A stretch of 64,000 nucleotides of DNA from CALRWV02 sp943371965 (GCA_943371965.1 CALRWV020000003.1:345053-409052); one strand, 5' to 3'; numbered from the stretch's first letter, positions 35,526 through 45,533 are shown. The notes: a model not told the origin generated them from the letters alone. Made by a program: numbers and translations.

Positions 35526-36842
35526 ATGAAAATAAAAATGCTTTCGTTTCTCTTTTTATTAAGCACTTCTTTAACCGCCCAGCAAATTCCGGGAACTGAA
35601 AATTCAAGCGAATTTACAGGCGGATTGGGTTTAACTTATGTGGATGGGAAACCATATTATCTTATCACTGCACAACCGGAACTTTCATTCGGTGATTGGG
35701 GTGTCGGTTTGGATTTGAACCTCAGGTTTGGAACTGACGGCTCCTTGCGGAAACAGGATTGGGATGAAGGTTACGATATTCTCCGCTTGTTCAGATACGT
35801 CCGCTACGGACAAAAACGCTCTTGGCTGTATGCCAGAGTGGGTTCTTTGGATGCAGCGCGTTTGGGACATGGATTGCTGATGTACCGTTTCAACAATTCA
35901 GCTTCTTATGACAACCGGAAAGTAGGACTTGAATTTGACATGCGTTTCGAAAAATGGGGATTTGAAACGGTTACTTCCAATCTGTTAGGTCTTGAAATAT
36001 ACGGACTCCGTGGTTATTACAATCCATTGAAGGAAACCGGAATTCCGATTCTTTCCGATCTTGAAGTTGGTGCAACTTATTTGACCGATTTAAACAAAGA
36101 TGGAAGAAAACTTCCGAAAGGAAATTCACCGCTCATCTATGTAAATAATTATGAAGAGACAAATCCGGTAACGGCGGTTTCTGCTGATATTGGTCTTCCC
36201 CTTCTTGATAATGCTTTAATTGATTTAACTGTTTACTCTGAGTTTGGAAAATTCATCGGTTACGGTTCAGGCGGAAGCTTTGGAATTGAATCAAACCTGA
36301 AAGGTTTGAGCACTTTCTTTTCTGTTTTTGCAAGATTGGAACACAGAATCAACGGGGATAAATTTCTTTCGAACTATTTTGGACCCTTTTACGAAATTGA
36401 ACGTGTAAGACAACTTCCTGATTCTACTCTTTCAACAAAACTTCAGGCTCTGGATAATACTTCATCTTCTGGAAATGGATTGTATGGTGAGTTGGGTGCA
36501 ACCATTTTGGGTACATTGAAAATATCAGGAAACTATGAAGAAATGTATAATATCCCTGGAAGTGGCGCTCTTCATTTGAGTACAGATGCGGGTGATTTAA
36601 TTCCGAAAGTGGTTGCAAAAGCAGATTATTACAAACAGAATCTCAACGCAGGTGCATCCATTTTCAAATTGGATGAAAGAAGTTTGGCAACTGCAGAAGT
36701 GGGATACAAACCATATTCCTTCATGTCAGTAACGATGTATTACCAATGGACTTTCCAACCAATCAAAGATGGTGACGAAGTTGTTGGATATGAAACCGTT
36801 TCAAGAATTGAACCGAAAGTCAATTTCCATTTCAGTTTTTAA
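35526..36842 (+). CDS. Putative outer-membrane beta-barrel protein
   Basis: The 438-residue protein has a signal peptide (MLSFLFLLSTSLTAQQ) and long alternating strands rich in Tyr, Gly and charged residues, ending KVNFHFSF with a terminal Phe as in barrel proteins. The start SNTEF-like repeats include YARVGSLDAARLGHGLLMYR. I recall similar unnamed proteins in Ignavibacteria. Function, such as transport or porin, is not shown. Divergent from the GAF-PP2C gene. Confidence 0.72.
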   Translation: MKIKMLSFLFLLSTSLTAQQIPGTENSSEFTGGLGLTYVDGKPYYLITAQPELSFGDWGVGLDLNLRFGTDGSLRKQDWDEGYDILRLFRYVRYGQKRSWLYARVGSLDAARLGHGLLMYRFNNSASYDNRKVGLEFDMRFEKWGFETVTSNLLGLEIYGLRGYYNPLKETGIPILSDLEVGATYLTDLNKDGRKLPKGNSPLIYVNNYEETNPVTAVSADIGLPLLDNALIDLTVYSEFGKFIGYGSGGSFGIESNLKGLSTFFSVFARLEHRINGDKFLSNYFGPFYEIERVRQLPDSTLSTKLQALDNTSSSGNGLYGELGATILGTLKISGNYEEMYNIPGSGALHLSTDAGDLIPKVVAKADYYKQNLNAGASIFKLDERSLATAEVGYKPYSFMSVTMYYQWTFQPIKDGDEVVGYETVSRIEPKVNFHFSF

Positions 36843-36890
36843 GCGTGTGACGCGTTATGCGTGATGTGTAAAGAGTAATGGGTTATGTGT
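36843..36890. repeat. Degenerate short repeat, left arm
   Basis: GCGTGATGTG, TTATGCGTGATG and ATGGGTTATGTG are loose copies of the complement of the CATCACG-type unit found at the right arm (36970). The two arms flank the terminator and run in opposite orientation. Confidence 0.5.
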
Positions 36891-36894
36891 AAAT

Positions 36895-36925
36895 AAAAAA
36901 GGACAGAATTTTTCTGTCCTTTTTT
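36895..36925 (+). terminator. Rho-independent terminator after the barrel gene
   Basis: AAAAAAGGACAGA and TCTGTCCTTTTTT pair perfectly (13 bp) around ATTTT. The symmetry suits termination from both sides, which fits the convergent arrangement with the sensor gene at 37060. Confidence 0.9.
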
Positions 36926-36969
36926 ATTTGAAAGAATTCATTAACATTTGAGAAATTAAAACAAAAAAA

Positions 36970-37058
36970 GAATTCGCATCACGCATCACGTTTTTCTCGT
37001 CACCCATTACCCATCACGCTTTACTCGTCACACTTCACGCATAACCCATCACCCATCA
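36970..37058. repeat. Degenerate short tandem repeat, right arm
   Basis: The text is a string of related 7-8 base words: GCATCACG, GCATCACG, CTCGTCACC, CATTACC, CATCACG, CTCGTCAC, CATAACC, CATCACC, CATCACTC. It ends against the stop codon of the 37060 gene. It looks like slippage-derived or REP-like sequence; no function is seen. Confidence 0.55.
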
Positions 37059-37059
37059 C

Positions 37060-40000
37060 TCATTTCACTTTCATTACCACAACCGTCATATCATCATCAT
37101 GCTCACGGTTTCTGGCGAAGGCATTACATTCAGCAAGTAAACGGTCAGCTATTCTGTCCGGGTTTGTTTCTTTTTCACAAATCAGTTTGAGTTCTTCCAT
37201 CACTTTTTCATATCCCCATTGTTCCTGAAATAAATTGATTCGTTCAGGAATTCCATCACTCAGAAATATAAGCAGATCATCACTTTCCAGTTTCAGAAAT
37301 TTGGTTTGAACAATAATATTTTTAAGAAAACCGATCGGAAGTCCTTCAAGCTTTACAATTTCAATCTGATTGGTAGAACGGCGGTAGTGATAGGGATACG
37401 GCATTCCATTTGAACTGATTTCAATTTCACCAGTTTTCAAATTCAGGTAAGAAATTAAAATACACATTCCCATTCCACGCTGCGAAACGGTTTGCTTCAG
37501 AGAGTAATTCAGATTCTCAATCATATCCTTTGTGCTGAGGTTTCCCTGAGAGGTACTTAAACTGTTCACCAGAGCCATCTTAACCATTCCAACCAATAAA
37601 CCTGCTGCAACACCATGTCCGGTTGCGTCACCGACAGCCAAACACAACCGACCATCCTTCATATCAATAAAATCATAATAATCACCGCCTACCTCTGAAG
37701 CAGTAACCATTTTTCCAACTGTCTCAATGTAGGCATTATCAATATTTTCTTTTGGAAGCATGGAGAGCTGGACTTTCCTTGCAAATTCCAGTTCCTTTGT
37801 TTTACGTTTTATTTCGTTGTGAAGAATGATTTTGTCAGCCACTTCCTTATCACGAACCGATTGCTGTTCAACTTTTTCATACATCTTCTGATCATTGTAT
37901 TTCAAAACCCACATCACTCCAAAAACTGCAATCAGCAAATAAGAAATATATGCCCAAATGGTTTGCCACCATTTTGGAAGAATTTTCAAACTAACCTGTG
38001 ATACAGTTCCATTCCACTCACCATTGATGTTACAGGCTTCCACTTTGAATTCATATTCACCTGGAGGAAGATTGGTATAATAGGCAACCTGACGGCTTCC
38101 TGCCAATTGCCAGTCTTCATCCAATCCGTCCAATTTGTACCGGTATTGAACTTTTTCCTTTCCAAGCAAATCAGTTACAGAATAATGAAATTCATACGTT
38201 TCAAAAATATTGGACACCTCAATTGAAGAATTTTCCTTTTCAATAATGGAGGTGTAATTTTCTGTAGTGAATTTGTCTATTCTAACATCAGGAGCGGTAA
38301 AAGTAATTTTCATCCAATCGGCATTCAGAATTGAAAGTCCCGATTGGGTCGCAAAAAATAATCTGTTGTTTTTCCCCTTTGCTGAAATGGTTTGATGTTC
38401 AAGAAACGATGTGTTTGCCAGTCCATCTGATTCATTGAATTTGATGGCAGCAACTTTCTTCAGCGGAAACTTGTTTCTGGAACTTGGTTCAGCGGCTGAC
38501 AAAAATTCCTGCTGGTTAACCAGATAAAGTCCGTTACCGGAAGAAATCCAGTAATTGTCATTGTTGTCCTGAATAATATTTAAAATCGGTTTGGATTTCA
38601 GATCTTCAATCTGATAGCGGCTTACTTCTTTTTCACCAACAATTTTCAGGATTTCACCGTTATTCAAACAGACCAAAATATTTCCGATCCTGTCTTCATA
38701 AATGAAAAAGATCCGGTTGAAATTTTTATAAATCGTATTCTCTTCACCATCGTTGATCAAGGCATCAATCCGGGATGCTACTCCACTTTTATACAGGAAT
38801 AAACCTTTTCCGTTTGTACCAACCCAAACCGATCCATTTTTATCAACCGCCAATGAGTTGATATTTTTTGAAGTGAGTCCGTCTGATTTGTTAACAGGCA
38901 GAAAAGCTCCATTTTTGAACAGATTCAAGCCACTATTTTCTGTTCCGATGTAAATATTCCCCTGAGGTGATTCTGCAATTGAACTGATTTCGTTTCCGGA
39001 AAGTCCACTGTTAGTGTCATAGACAGTCAGTTTTTTTCCGTTCAAGACATTCAATCCGTTTTGGGTTCCAATCCAAATTCTTCCTGCTTTATCCTGAAGA
39101 AGTGCGGTAACATAATCATCTGATAATCCATTTCTCTTTGAATAGGAAGTAATGACACCATCTTTAACATGGTTCAATCCCGAACCGAAAGTACCGATCC
39201 ATAAACTTCCGTCAGTCTGATCTGAAATAACCGCAGATGTAAGTGCAGAAGAAAGCCCGTTTGCTGAAGAATACGAACTGAAAATGGTTCTGTTCAGACG
39301 GTTGATTCCTTCACCGTAAGTTCCTATCCAGATGTTTTGGTTTGAATCAGTTGTAATCGAAGTTGTTAGATCGGAGGAAAGCCCGTTTTGCGAGTTATAG
39401 GTAAAAATTCCTGATTTGCTGATGAGATTGACGCCACCATTTTTTGTTGCAACCCAAACATTGTTTTCTGCATCTACTGCAATTTTCCTGATATGATTAT
39501 CTGCAATTCCATCTTTTTTCTTCAGGATTACGATTCCGTCAGATTTTATTATATTCAATCCATCACTGGTACCGACATAAATATTTCCGGATTGATCTTC
39601 AGAAATTGCCCAAATATCCGGTGAAGACAGTCCTTTGATTTCAGTGAAAACAGAACGGTTATTTCTTGAAAAAAACAAACCTGAAGTAGTTCCAATGTAC
39701 GTTGTCCCATTTTTTGCAGTAAAAAGTGATCTGATTGAATTTGTCGGCAATCCGTTTTCAACTGTTAGAAAGGAAACAGAATCATTTTTTATTGCACAGA
39801 TTCCTTCAGTAAGCGATCCAATCCAAATGCTGGAATCTGATGTTTCAGTGATTGATGAAACAACGCGGAAAGGATTGTTTTTCCCGAGATCAAAACTTGT
39901 TATGCTTTCACGTCCGGCATAAAGAAGTCCACCGCCACTGGTTCCAATCCAAAGTTTTCCGGAATGATCTTCAAACAAATCACTAATATTTTCATTTCCG

Positions 40001-41235
40001 TTTTCGTCAGAACCGGTAAGTCCGAAGTTTTCAAATTTGATAAATTGCTCACCGTCAAATCGCTGAAGTCCGTTTTTTGTTCCAACCCACAAATATCCTT
40101 CTTTTGAAAAAAGAACTGAATTGACCTGATTATCGGGCAAAGTCATTTTTACCAGTTTATAATTAACGAATGGACCTTTTTTATCGATGAATCCGCTTGC
40201 AGAAAGAGATGTGGAAATTGTTGTTTCCGATTGTTTTTTCAGAACATTCATTCCATTGCTGGCAGTACCGGTCCAAATATTGAAATTATTGTCAGAAAAT
40301 ACAGTTGTAAGAAGATCACTGGTTAAACCATTCAGCTTTGTCAGACGGTAAAATTTCTCATTCAGGAAAATCTGTAATCCGGCAGTTCCGGTTGCAATCA
40401 GCATTCCCCCATCATTTTTCCTGATTATTTTTTTAATTTCATTGCTTGACAGCCCATTTGAAATAGTATATGTTTTGAACTGATTGTTTTTGTAAACACT
40501 GATTCCATATCGGGTACCAATCCAAATTGAGTTGTCAGAATCTTCTGCAAGGGTTGTGACCGTATTGTCAACCAAACCATCGGAAACTGCAAGAGTTGTA
40601 AAACTTCCATTCTGATATTTTACAAGTCCTTTTCCGGTTCCAATCCAGAGAGTTCCGTAAGATCCTGAAAACAAACACCTGATATCAGTTGAGGGCAAAC
40701 CGTTTTTGGTATTGAAAATTACAGGTGGTCCGTTATCGGATATTTTTGCGATTCCATCACTGTTGGCACCAACCCAAATAGAACCGTCTGCAGTTTCAGT
40801 GATTGAGGTAACTTCATTGAATGCCAGTTCACTTCCGAAATTGATGGTCCGGAATTTTTTGTTTTCGTAACAAACAAGACCACCACCATATATCCCAATC
40901 CATAATCTGTTTTGGGAATCGGTAAACAATTCGGAAATCCCGTTATTCCTGATTTCCGGATTTGTAAATTTTGTAAACGACGTATGAATTCTTCCGTCAA
41001 ACCTGACAATGCCATTGGGTGTTGCAAACCAATATGATCCATCTGCTGTCTGCGATATTGCATTTACTTTTGTGTACTGGAATCCGTTCTTGGAACCCCA
41101 TGATTCAATTTTATAACGGTCAAAGGGATTTTGGACAGCTTTTTCAACAATGAGCGATTGTGCGCCGAGAAAAATAAAATGGAAGCAAAACGAAAAAGCC
41201 AAAATCAATCGAAGAGAAGTTGAACTCATTTTCAT
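37060..41235 (-). CDS. Large propeller sensor ending in SpoIIE/PP2C phosphatase
   Basis: The 1391-residue protein has a signal peptide, then about 20 Reg_prop blade motifs of the form LWIGTxxG (for example LWIGTSGGG and IWIGTYGEG), enough for two or three propellers. A Y_Y_Y domain follows (YRYKLDGLDEDWQL, then AYYTNLPPGEYEFKVEACN). One membrane helix is at about 1080-1100 and a coiled segment after it. The C-terminal PP2C domain has SEVGGDYYDF, VGDATGHGVAAGL, FLSDGIPE and DDMTVV. A periplasmic ligand would thus control a cytoplasmic phosphatase. Ligand unknown. Confidence 0.9.
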   Translation of the reverse strand: MKMSSTSLRLILAFSFCFHFIFLGAQSLIVEKAVQNPFDRYKIESWGSKNGFQYTKVNAISQTADGSYWFATPNGIVRFDGRIHTSFTKFTNPEIRNNGISELFTDSQNRLWIGIYGGGLVCYENKKFRTINFGSELAFNEVTSITETADGSIWVGANSDGIAKISDNGPPVIFNTKNGLPSTDIRCLFSGSYGTLWIGTGKGLVKYQNGSFTTLAVSDGLVDNTVTTLAEDSDNSIWIGTRYGISVYKNNQFKTYTISNGLSSNEIKKIIRKNDGGMLIATGTAGLQIFLNEKFYRLTKLNGLTSDLLTTVFSDNNFNIWTGTASNGMNVLKKQSETTISTSLSASGFIDKKGPFVNYKLVKMTLPDNQVNSVLFSKEGYLWVGTKNGLQRFDGEQFIKFENFGLTGSDENGNENISDLFEDHSGKLWIGTSGGGLLYAGRESITSFDLGKNNPFRVVSSITETSDSSIWIGSLTEGICAIKNDSVSFLTVENGLPTNSIRSLFTAKNGTTYIGTTSGLFFSRNNRSVFTEIKGLSSPDIWAISEDQSGNIYVGTSDGLNIIKSDGIVILKKKDGIADNHIRKIAVDAENNVWVATKNGGVNLISKSGIFTYNSQNGLSSDLTTSITTDSNQNIWIGTYGEGINRLNRTIFSSYSSANGLSSALTSAVISDQTDGSLWIGTFGSGLNHVKDGVITSYSKRNGLSDDYVTALLQDKAGRIWIGTQNGLNVLNGKKLTVYDTNSGLSGNEISSIAESPQGNIYIGTENSGLNLFKNGAFLPVNKSDGLTSKNINSLAVDKNGSVWVGTNGKGLFLYKSGVASRIDALINDGEENTIYKNFNRIFFIYEDRIGNILVCLNNGEILKIVGEKEVSRYQIEDLKSKPILNIIQDNNDNYWISSGNGLYLVNQQEFLSAAEPSSRNKFPLKKVAAIKFNESDGLANTSFLEHQTISAKGKNNRLFFATQSGLSILNADWMKITFTAPDVRIDKFTTENYTSIIEKENSSIEVSNIFETYEFHYSVTDLLGKEKVQYRYKLDGLDEDWQLAGSRQVAYYTNLPPGEYEFKVEACNINGEWNGTVSQVSLKILPKWWQTIWAYISYLLIAVFGVMWVLKYNDQKMYEKVEQQSVRDKEVADKIILHNEIKRKTKELEFARKVQLSMLPKENIDNAYIETVGKMVTASEVGGDYYDFIDMKDGRLCLAVGDATGHGVAAGLLVGMVKMALVNSLSTSQGNLSTKDMIENLNYSLKQTVSQRGMGMCILISYLNLKTGEIEISSNGMPYPYHYRRSTNQIEIVKLEGLPIGFLKNIIVQTKFLKLESDDLLIFLSDGIPERINLFQEQWGYEKVMEELKLICEKETNPDRIADRLLAECNAFARNREHDDDMTVVVMKVK

Positions 41236-41284
41236 TCTTTCATATTTGCTGGTTGAAGTTGGTAGAAAAGCGATTAATTAATCA

Positions 41285-41463
41285 CCTGTTGTGTGAATGA
41301 AGAAATAAAATATGTTTTTGCTCGTGTCATGGTGTCCGTCAGCCGACGGATCGAACCACAAAAACATATTTTATTACTTCATTTTCAAACCGTTTGTCCT
41401 TCGATCCGTCGGCTGACGGAAGGATGACACAAGCAAACGGTTTGAAAATTAATCCACATAACA
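41285..41463. repeat. Composite palindromic element, copy 1
   Basis: Outer arms CTGTTGTGTGAAT and an imperfect complement enclose two hairpins. The first has 17-bp arms AATAAAATATGTTTTTG (41304-41320) and its complement (41359-41375). The second has 15-bp arms TTTTCAAACCGTTTG (41382-41396) and complement (41434-41448), with CCGTCGGCTGACGG in its tip. It lies 20 bases from the 3' end of the kinase gene at 41484. Related to copies at 44807 and 63627. Confidence 0.8.
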
Positions 41464-41483
41464 GATCGAATTATCAAATTTGT

Positions 41484-44400
41484 TTACTGTTTTCCGGCTT
41501 CTGAAAGCGGATCAACTACCGGAATTTTGATGGAGATTTCTGTTCCCTTTTCAGGTACAGATTCAACATCAATAAACCCTTTGTGATTGTTGATAATTCC
41601 ATAACTGATGGAAAGCCCAAGTCCCGTTCCTTTTCCAACCGGTTTGGTTGTAAAAAACGGATCAAATATCCGTGATTTTATTTTATCAGTCATTCCTGAA
41701 CCGGTGTCTTTCACTTTTACCGTCACCCATTCTTTGGTTGCAGAAGTTGTTATGGTTACACTTCCTTTTCCTTCTATTGATTCAATTGCGTTTGAAATCA
41801 CATTCATAAAAACCTGGTTCAACTGACCGGGGTGACAAACAACTTCCGGCAAATCCCCAAATTCCTTAATGATTTCAATTCTGTGATCCAACTTATTTTT
41901 CAGCAGTTTTAAAGTTGAATCAATTCCTTCGTTCAGATTCGTTTTCTTTGGCTGTGATTCATCCACTCTGGAGAAATTGCGTAATCCTCTAACAATTTCA
42001 GCTGTCCGTCTGGCTCCATCTTCAATTCCTTTTATCAGAAGGGGAATTTCATCTTTCAGTTGCTCCAGTTCGAGTTCGTGCTGAAGCGCTTTAATCTGCT
42101 GCAGTTTCAGATCAGTATTTCCATCAGAAAACAAGGTATTGAATTCTGCAATAATCTGCATCAACTGTTCAAAATCGCGTTTGAGCGGTTCAATATTCGA
42201 ATGGACAAAATTAATTGGATTGTTGATTTCATGTGCAATTCCGGCCGTTAACTGACCCAAAGACACCATTTTTTCCGATTGAATCAGATGTGATTGGGTT
42301 TCACGGAGCTGCTTTAACGTAACTTCCAACTGATCAGACTTTGTTTTGATATCCAACCGTGCTTTTTCATTTTCAACCAGTGCTCTGTCAGTCTTTTCCT
42401 TTTCTTCAACAATTTCCTTTGTTCTGATGATAACCAGATCTGTTAACTCTTTTTCGCGGAAACGGTGATTTCTCAACCGTAATTGAATAGCGACTAAAGT
42501 CAGTAAAATCAGACATCCCGCAAGAACAAAATAAAACCAGGTTGTCTGATAAAAATACGGTTGAAGTTCAAAGGTTACCGAAGCTCCCGTTTCATTCCAG
42601 ATTCCGTCATTGTTACAGGCAATAACTCTGAACGTGTATTCTTTTGGCGGCAGATTGGTGTAATAAGCGACCCGGCGTGAACCCACATCAACCCATTCAT
42701 CATCGAATCCCTCAAGTTTGTATTTGAATCTTACTTTTTCGGGAACCAGATAACTTAAACCGGAATAGTAAAATTCAAATTTCTTTTTACCCGGTGCCAG
42801 GGCTATTGCACCACCCAAACTGATGGATTCGTTGTAAACAATAATCTGCTCAATATTAACTGGAGGTGGAACCAGATTTTTGGTTGAAACTTCATTCGGA
42901 TCAACAACCGCAACTCCTCTGGCAGTTGGAAACCACAATTTTCCATCCTTTGATCTCCAACCTGCCGGTTGCGAACTTCCATTGCACTGACTGCTTTTCA
43001 ATCCATCTGATTTTCCATAAGAAACAGAATGAACTTCGGTTATTTTTCCATCCGTAAAATCATACAGTTCTTTTTTGGAAACCTGATAAATGCCCCTGTT
43101 GCAGGTTAACCAGAAATATCCTTTTTCGTCATCAAGGATTGCGAAAGAGATATCATCAAACAATCCATTTTTTGAAGAAATTCTGCTGAATTTGCCTTTA
43201 TGCAACCGGAACAGTCCATTTTCTGTTCCCATCCAGATGCTGCCTTCTTCTTCGGGATGGATGGCAAAAATATTGCTGTTACCGATTACTTCTTCATTTA
43301 CATAAGTAACAACTTTACCATCTTTTATTCTGTTGATACCGTCACTGGTTCCAATCCACATGGCGCCATCAAAATCTTCGGCAAGACTTAAAATGTAATT
43401 GGAGGAAAGTCCATCTTTCGTTGAAACGAGTCCAAGTTTTCCATCTTTCCAGAAATTCAAACCGCTTGTGGTTCCGATCCACATGGTTCCATGTTTGTCT
43501 TTTTTCAGGGCTCTGATAACATTGCTTTGAATTCCGTTTTTCTCATTGAAAACTCTGAACTTGCCATTCGAATAAATTCTGATCCCATCACTTCCGGTAC
43601 CGATCCAAATATCACCGTTTGCAGCTTCTTCTATGGATAATATTTCATCATTTCCCAATCCCTTTTCGTTTTGAAATCGGGTAATTTTCCCGTTTTGAAA
43701 TAAGTTAAGACCTTCACCGGTTCCGATCCAGACATTTCCCTTTGAATCTTCCATAACGGTTCGGGTGAAATCATCGCTCAATCCTTTTTTGGTATTGATA
43801 ACCAGAAATTTTCCGTTGCGCAACCTGTTCAAACCAAAATTGGTTCCTATCCACAAACTGCCTTCTTTGTCTTCAAAAATACTTCTGATGCGGTTGTTGG
43901 TGAGTTCATCCTGAGTTGAAAATCTGGAAACTTCCCCATTTACCCAACGGTTCAAACCGGAATCAGTTCCAATCCAAATGCTTCCGTCTCTATCTTCATA
44001 CAAATAAGAAATTGACTGGCTCGACAGTAAATTTGAATTCGGAACCGAGACATATTTGCCATTTTCATTCCAGACAATTCCTTCCGAGGTGCCAATCCAG
44101 AAATTCCCTTTTTTGTCAATCAAAAGTGACCGTACAAAATAGGCAGGATGATTATCAGGTTTATTTATAGAAACAATTTTTCCGTCTTTGAAATAGCACA
44201 ATCCCGATCCGGTTCCAATCCAGATTTTATGAGTGTTGTCTTCTATGATTGAAGTTATCGTATTGCTGGGAAGTCCGTCTTCAACCTTGAATGTTTTGAT
44301 TTCATTTCCTGCAATAACATTCAAGCCACCATCAGTACCGACAAAGGTTACCCCTGATTTGGCTTTGTAAACAACCCTGATAAAATTATTTACAAGATCG

Positions 44401-44777
44401 GTCTGACCGGAAAAAACTTTTTTGATTCCATCTTTATAAATATTCAGACCGTTTTGTGTTCCCACGTAAAGTGAGGAATCGTCATCTGCCAGTAATGAGA
44501 TAATACTTTTCGACGAAAGCAGCGGTGTGTTGTTTTTATCAAAAACCTTAAAATCAACGCCATTGTAGCGGACCAAACCTTCATAGGTAGCCAACCACAA
44601 ATAACCATCCTTGGTTTGGGTGATGGATAAAACGGTATTTTGCGGTAAACCATTATCGGTTGTCCAGGAATCGTGGTTGAATTGTGAAATTGCTTTTTTG
44701 GGATCAAGCGCAAACAACTCGATGGAAAGCAGTAATGGAATCAGCAGAGATATTTTTTTCGGAAACATAGACTTCAT
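41484..44777 (-). CDS. Large propeller sensor histidine kinase
   Basis: The 1097-residue protein has a signal peptide and 14 Reg_prop blade motifs (LWLATYEGL to LWFPTARGV), fitting two seven-bladed propellers. A Y_Y_Y domain follows (FKYKLEGFDDEWVDVG, then AYYTNLPPKEYTFRV), and one membrane helix at about 735-755. The kinase has a His box GQLTAGIAHEINNP, an N box NVISNAIESIEG, and G boxes DTGSGMTDKI and KGTGLGLSISYG. No receiver domain is fused, and no response regulator is adjacent. Related to the sensor at 37060, but with a different output domain. Confidence 0.92.
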   Translation of the reverse strand: MKSMFPKKISLLIPLLLSIELFALDPKKAISQFNHDSWTTDNGLPQNTVLSITQTKDGYLWLATYEGLVRYNGVDFKVFDKNNTPLLSSKSIISLLADDDSSLYVGTQNGLNIYKDGIKKVFSGQTDLVNNFIRVVYKAKSGVTFVGTDGGLNVIAGNEIKTFKVEDGLPSNTITSIIEDNTHKIWIGTGSGLCYFKDGKIVSINKPDNHPAYFVRSLLIDKKGNFWIGTSEGIVWNENGKYVSVPNSNLLSSQSISYLYEDRDGSIWIGTDSGLNRWVNGEVSRFSTQDELTNNRIRSIFEDKEGSLWIGTNFGLNRLRNGKFLVINTKKGLSDDFTRTVMEDSKGNVWIGTGEGLNLFQNGKITRFQNEKGLGNDEILSIEEAANGDIWIGTGSDGIRIYSNGKFRVFNEKNGIQSNVIRALKKDKHGTMWIGTTSGLNFWKDGKLGLVSTKDGLSSNYILSLAEDFDGAMWIGTSDGINRIKDGKVVTYVNEEVIGNSNIFAIHPEEEGSIWMGTENGLFRLHKGKFSRISSKNGLFDDISFAILDDEKGYFWLTCNRGIYQVSKKELYDFTDGKITEVHSVSYGKSDGLKSSQCNGSSQPAGWRSKDGKLWFPTARGVAVVDPNEVSTKNLVPPPVNIEQIIVYNESISLGGAIALAPGKKKFEFYYSGLSYLVPEKVRFKYKLEGFDDEWVDVGSRRVAYYTNLPPKEYTFRVIACNNDGIWNETGASVTFELQPYFYQTTWFYFVLAGCLILLTLVAIQLRLRNHRFREKELTDLVIIRTKEIVEEKEKTDRALVENEKARLDIKTKSDQLEVTLKQLRETQSHLIQSEKMVSLGQLTAGIAHEINNPINFVHSNIEPLKRDFEQLMQIIAEFNTLFSDGNTDLKLQQIKALQHELELEQLKDEIPLLIKGIEDGARRTAEIVRGLRNFSRVDESQPKKTNLNEGIDSTLKLLKNKLDHRIEIIKEFGDLPEVVCHPGQLNQVFMNVISNAIESIEGKGSVTITTSATKEWVTVKVKDTGSGMTDKIKSRIFDPFFTTKPVGKGTGLGLSISYGIINNHKGFIDVESVPEKGTEISIKIPVVDPLSEAGKQ

Positions 44778-44806
44778 TAATTGTGTGAACCCGTTTTATT
44801 ACTTCA

Positions 44807-44872
44807 TTTTCAAACCGTTTGCTTGTGTCATCCTTCCGTCAGCTGACGGATCGAAGGACAAACGGTTTGAAA
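44807..44872. repeat. Composite palindromic element, copy 2 (one hairpin, inner part flipped)
   Basis: Only the second hairpin is present, with the same arms TTTTCAAACCGTTTG and CAAACGGTTTGAAA. The sequence between the arms (starting CTTGTGTCATCCTTCCGTCA) is the reverse complement of that in copies 1 and 3. Together with copy 1 it brackets the kinase gene. Confidence 0.8.
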
Positions 44873-45012
44873 CAGGACAGACATTTTTCCATTGGGATCA
44901 CCAAGTGATTGCCCGTCTCAATATACAATTTAACCAATGTGGAATGTATATGGAATTAAATGTTGAAAAAAATGGAATTTGGTGGGTGGGATTAGTGGAT
45001 TTACCTGAAGAG

Positions 45013-45104
45013 CCGTCAGCTGAAGCAGACGGTAATAAATTGTTCTGTTTTAATTTATTTATTTCCGTTGGCTTCAGCCAACGGCTCTTCGGAAAATCTG
45101 TTAA
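45013..45104. repeat. REP unit at the 3' side of the transposase gene
   Basis: A degenerate A palindrome (CCGTCAGCTGAAGCAGACGG, one A-A mismatch in the stem) is followed by the B palindrome CCGTTGGCTTCAGCCAACGG at 45065-45084. The common linker CTCTTCGGAAAAT then leads into the transposase stop. This is the left end of the putative autonomous element. Confidence 0.85.
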
Positions 45105-45533
45105 TTACCACCGATACCCATATTTCTTCATAAAATCATCTATTTCATCTGAAAACAATTTCTTTGAATGATGAACTTCCTGATTTTGAATATACGTTCT
45201 AACAGCTTCAAGATGACTTTCACTGATTCCAACCGCCCAATAATCATCCTGCCACATGAATTTTGTTTTAGTCAGTTTGTTCTGATTGATCCAGAATGCA
45301 GATTCTCCCTTAATCAGTTGCGCTACCTTGCTGATGCTCTGATTGGTATCAAGAGAAACGAGGCTATGGATATGTTCTGAATAACCGCTAATTGAATCCA
45401 GAAAAATTCCCTTTTCTTCCGAATTCTGTTTGATATGCTGAAATACTTTTTTTCTCAATTCCGGTGAATGAAAATAGGGTTCCCTGTTTTTTGTTGTAAA
45501 AACAAGATGAACCCAAATTCTGACCCAACTCAT
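45105..45533 (-). CDS. REP-associated Y1 (HUH) transposase, IS200-like
   Basis: The 142-residue protein is a single-strand DNA transposase of the Y1_Tnp/RAYT group. The HUH pair is His54-Ile-His56 in YSEHIHSLVSL, and the likely catalytic Tyr is Tyr114 in TYIQNQEVHH. WVHLVFTTKNREP and MWQDDYWAVGISES are also typical. The length is normal and no stop interrupts it, so it could be active. Palindromic REP units lie at both its ends, and the last codons of the gene (Gly-Tyr-Arg-Trp-stop) occur in the linker of nearly every array unit. No tnpB/IscB accessory gene is present. Confidence 0.93.
   Translation of the reverse strand: MSWVRIWVHLVFTTKNREPYFHSPELRKKVFQHIKQNSEEKGIFLDSISGYSEHIHSLVSLDTNQSISKVAQLIKGESAFWINQNKLTKTKFMWQDDYWAVGISESHLEAVRTYIQNQEVHHSKKLFSDEIDDFMKKYGYRW

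Noticed and set aside
44611..45171. Plus-strand open frame over copy 2 and the first REP unit
   Set aside because: It overlaps the kinase start, the palindrome and the transposase end, and shows no family features.
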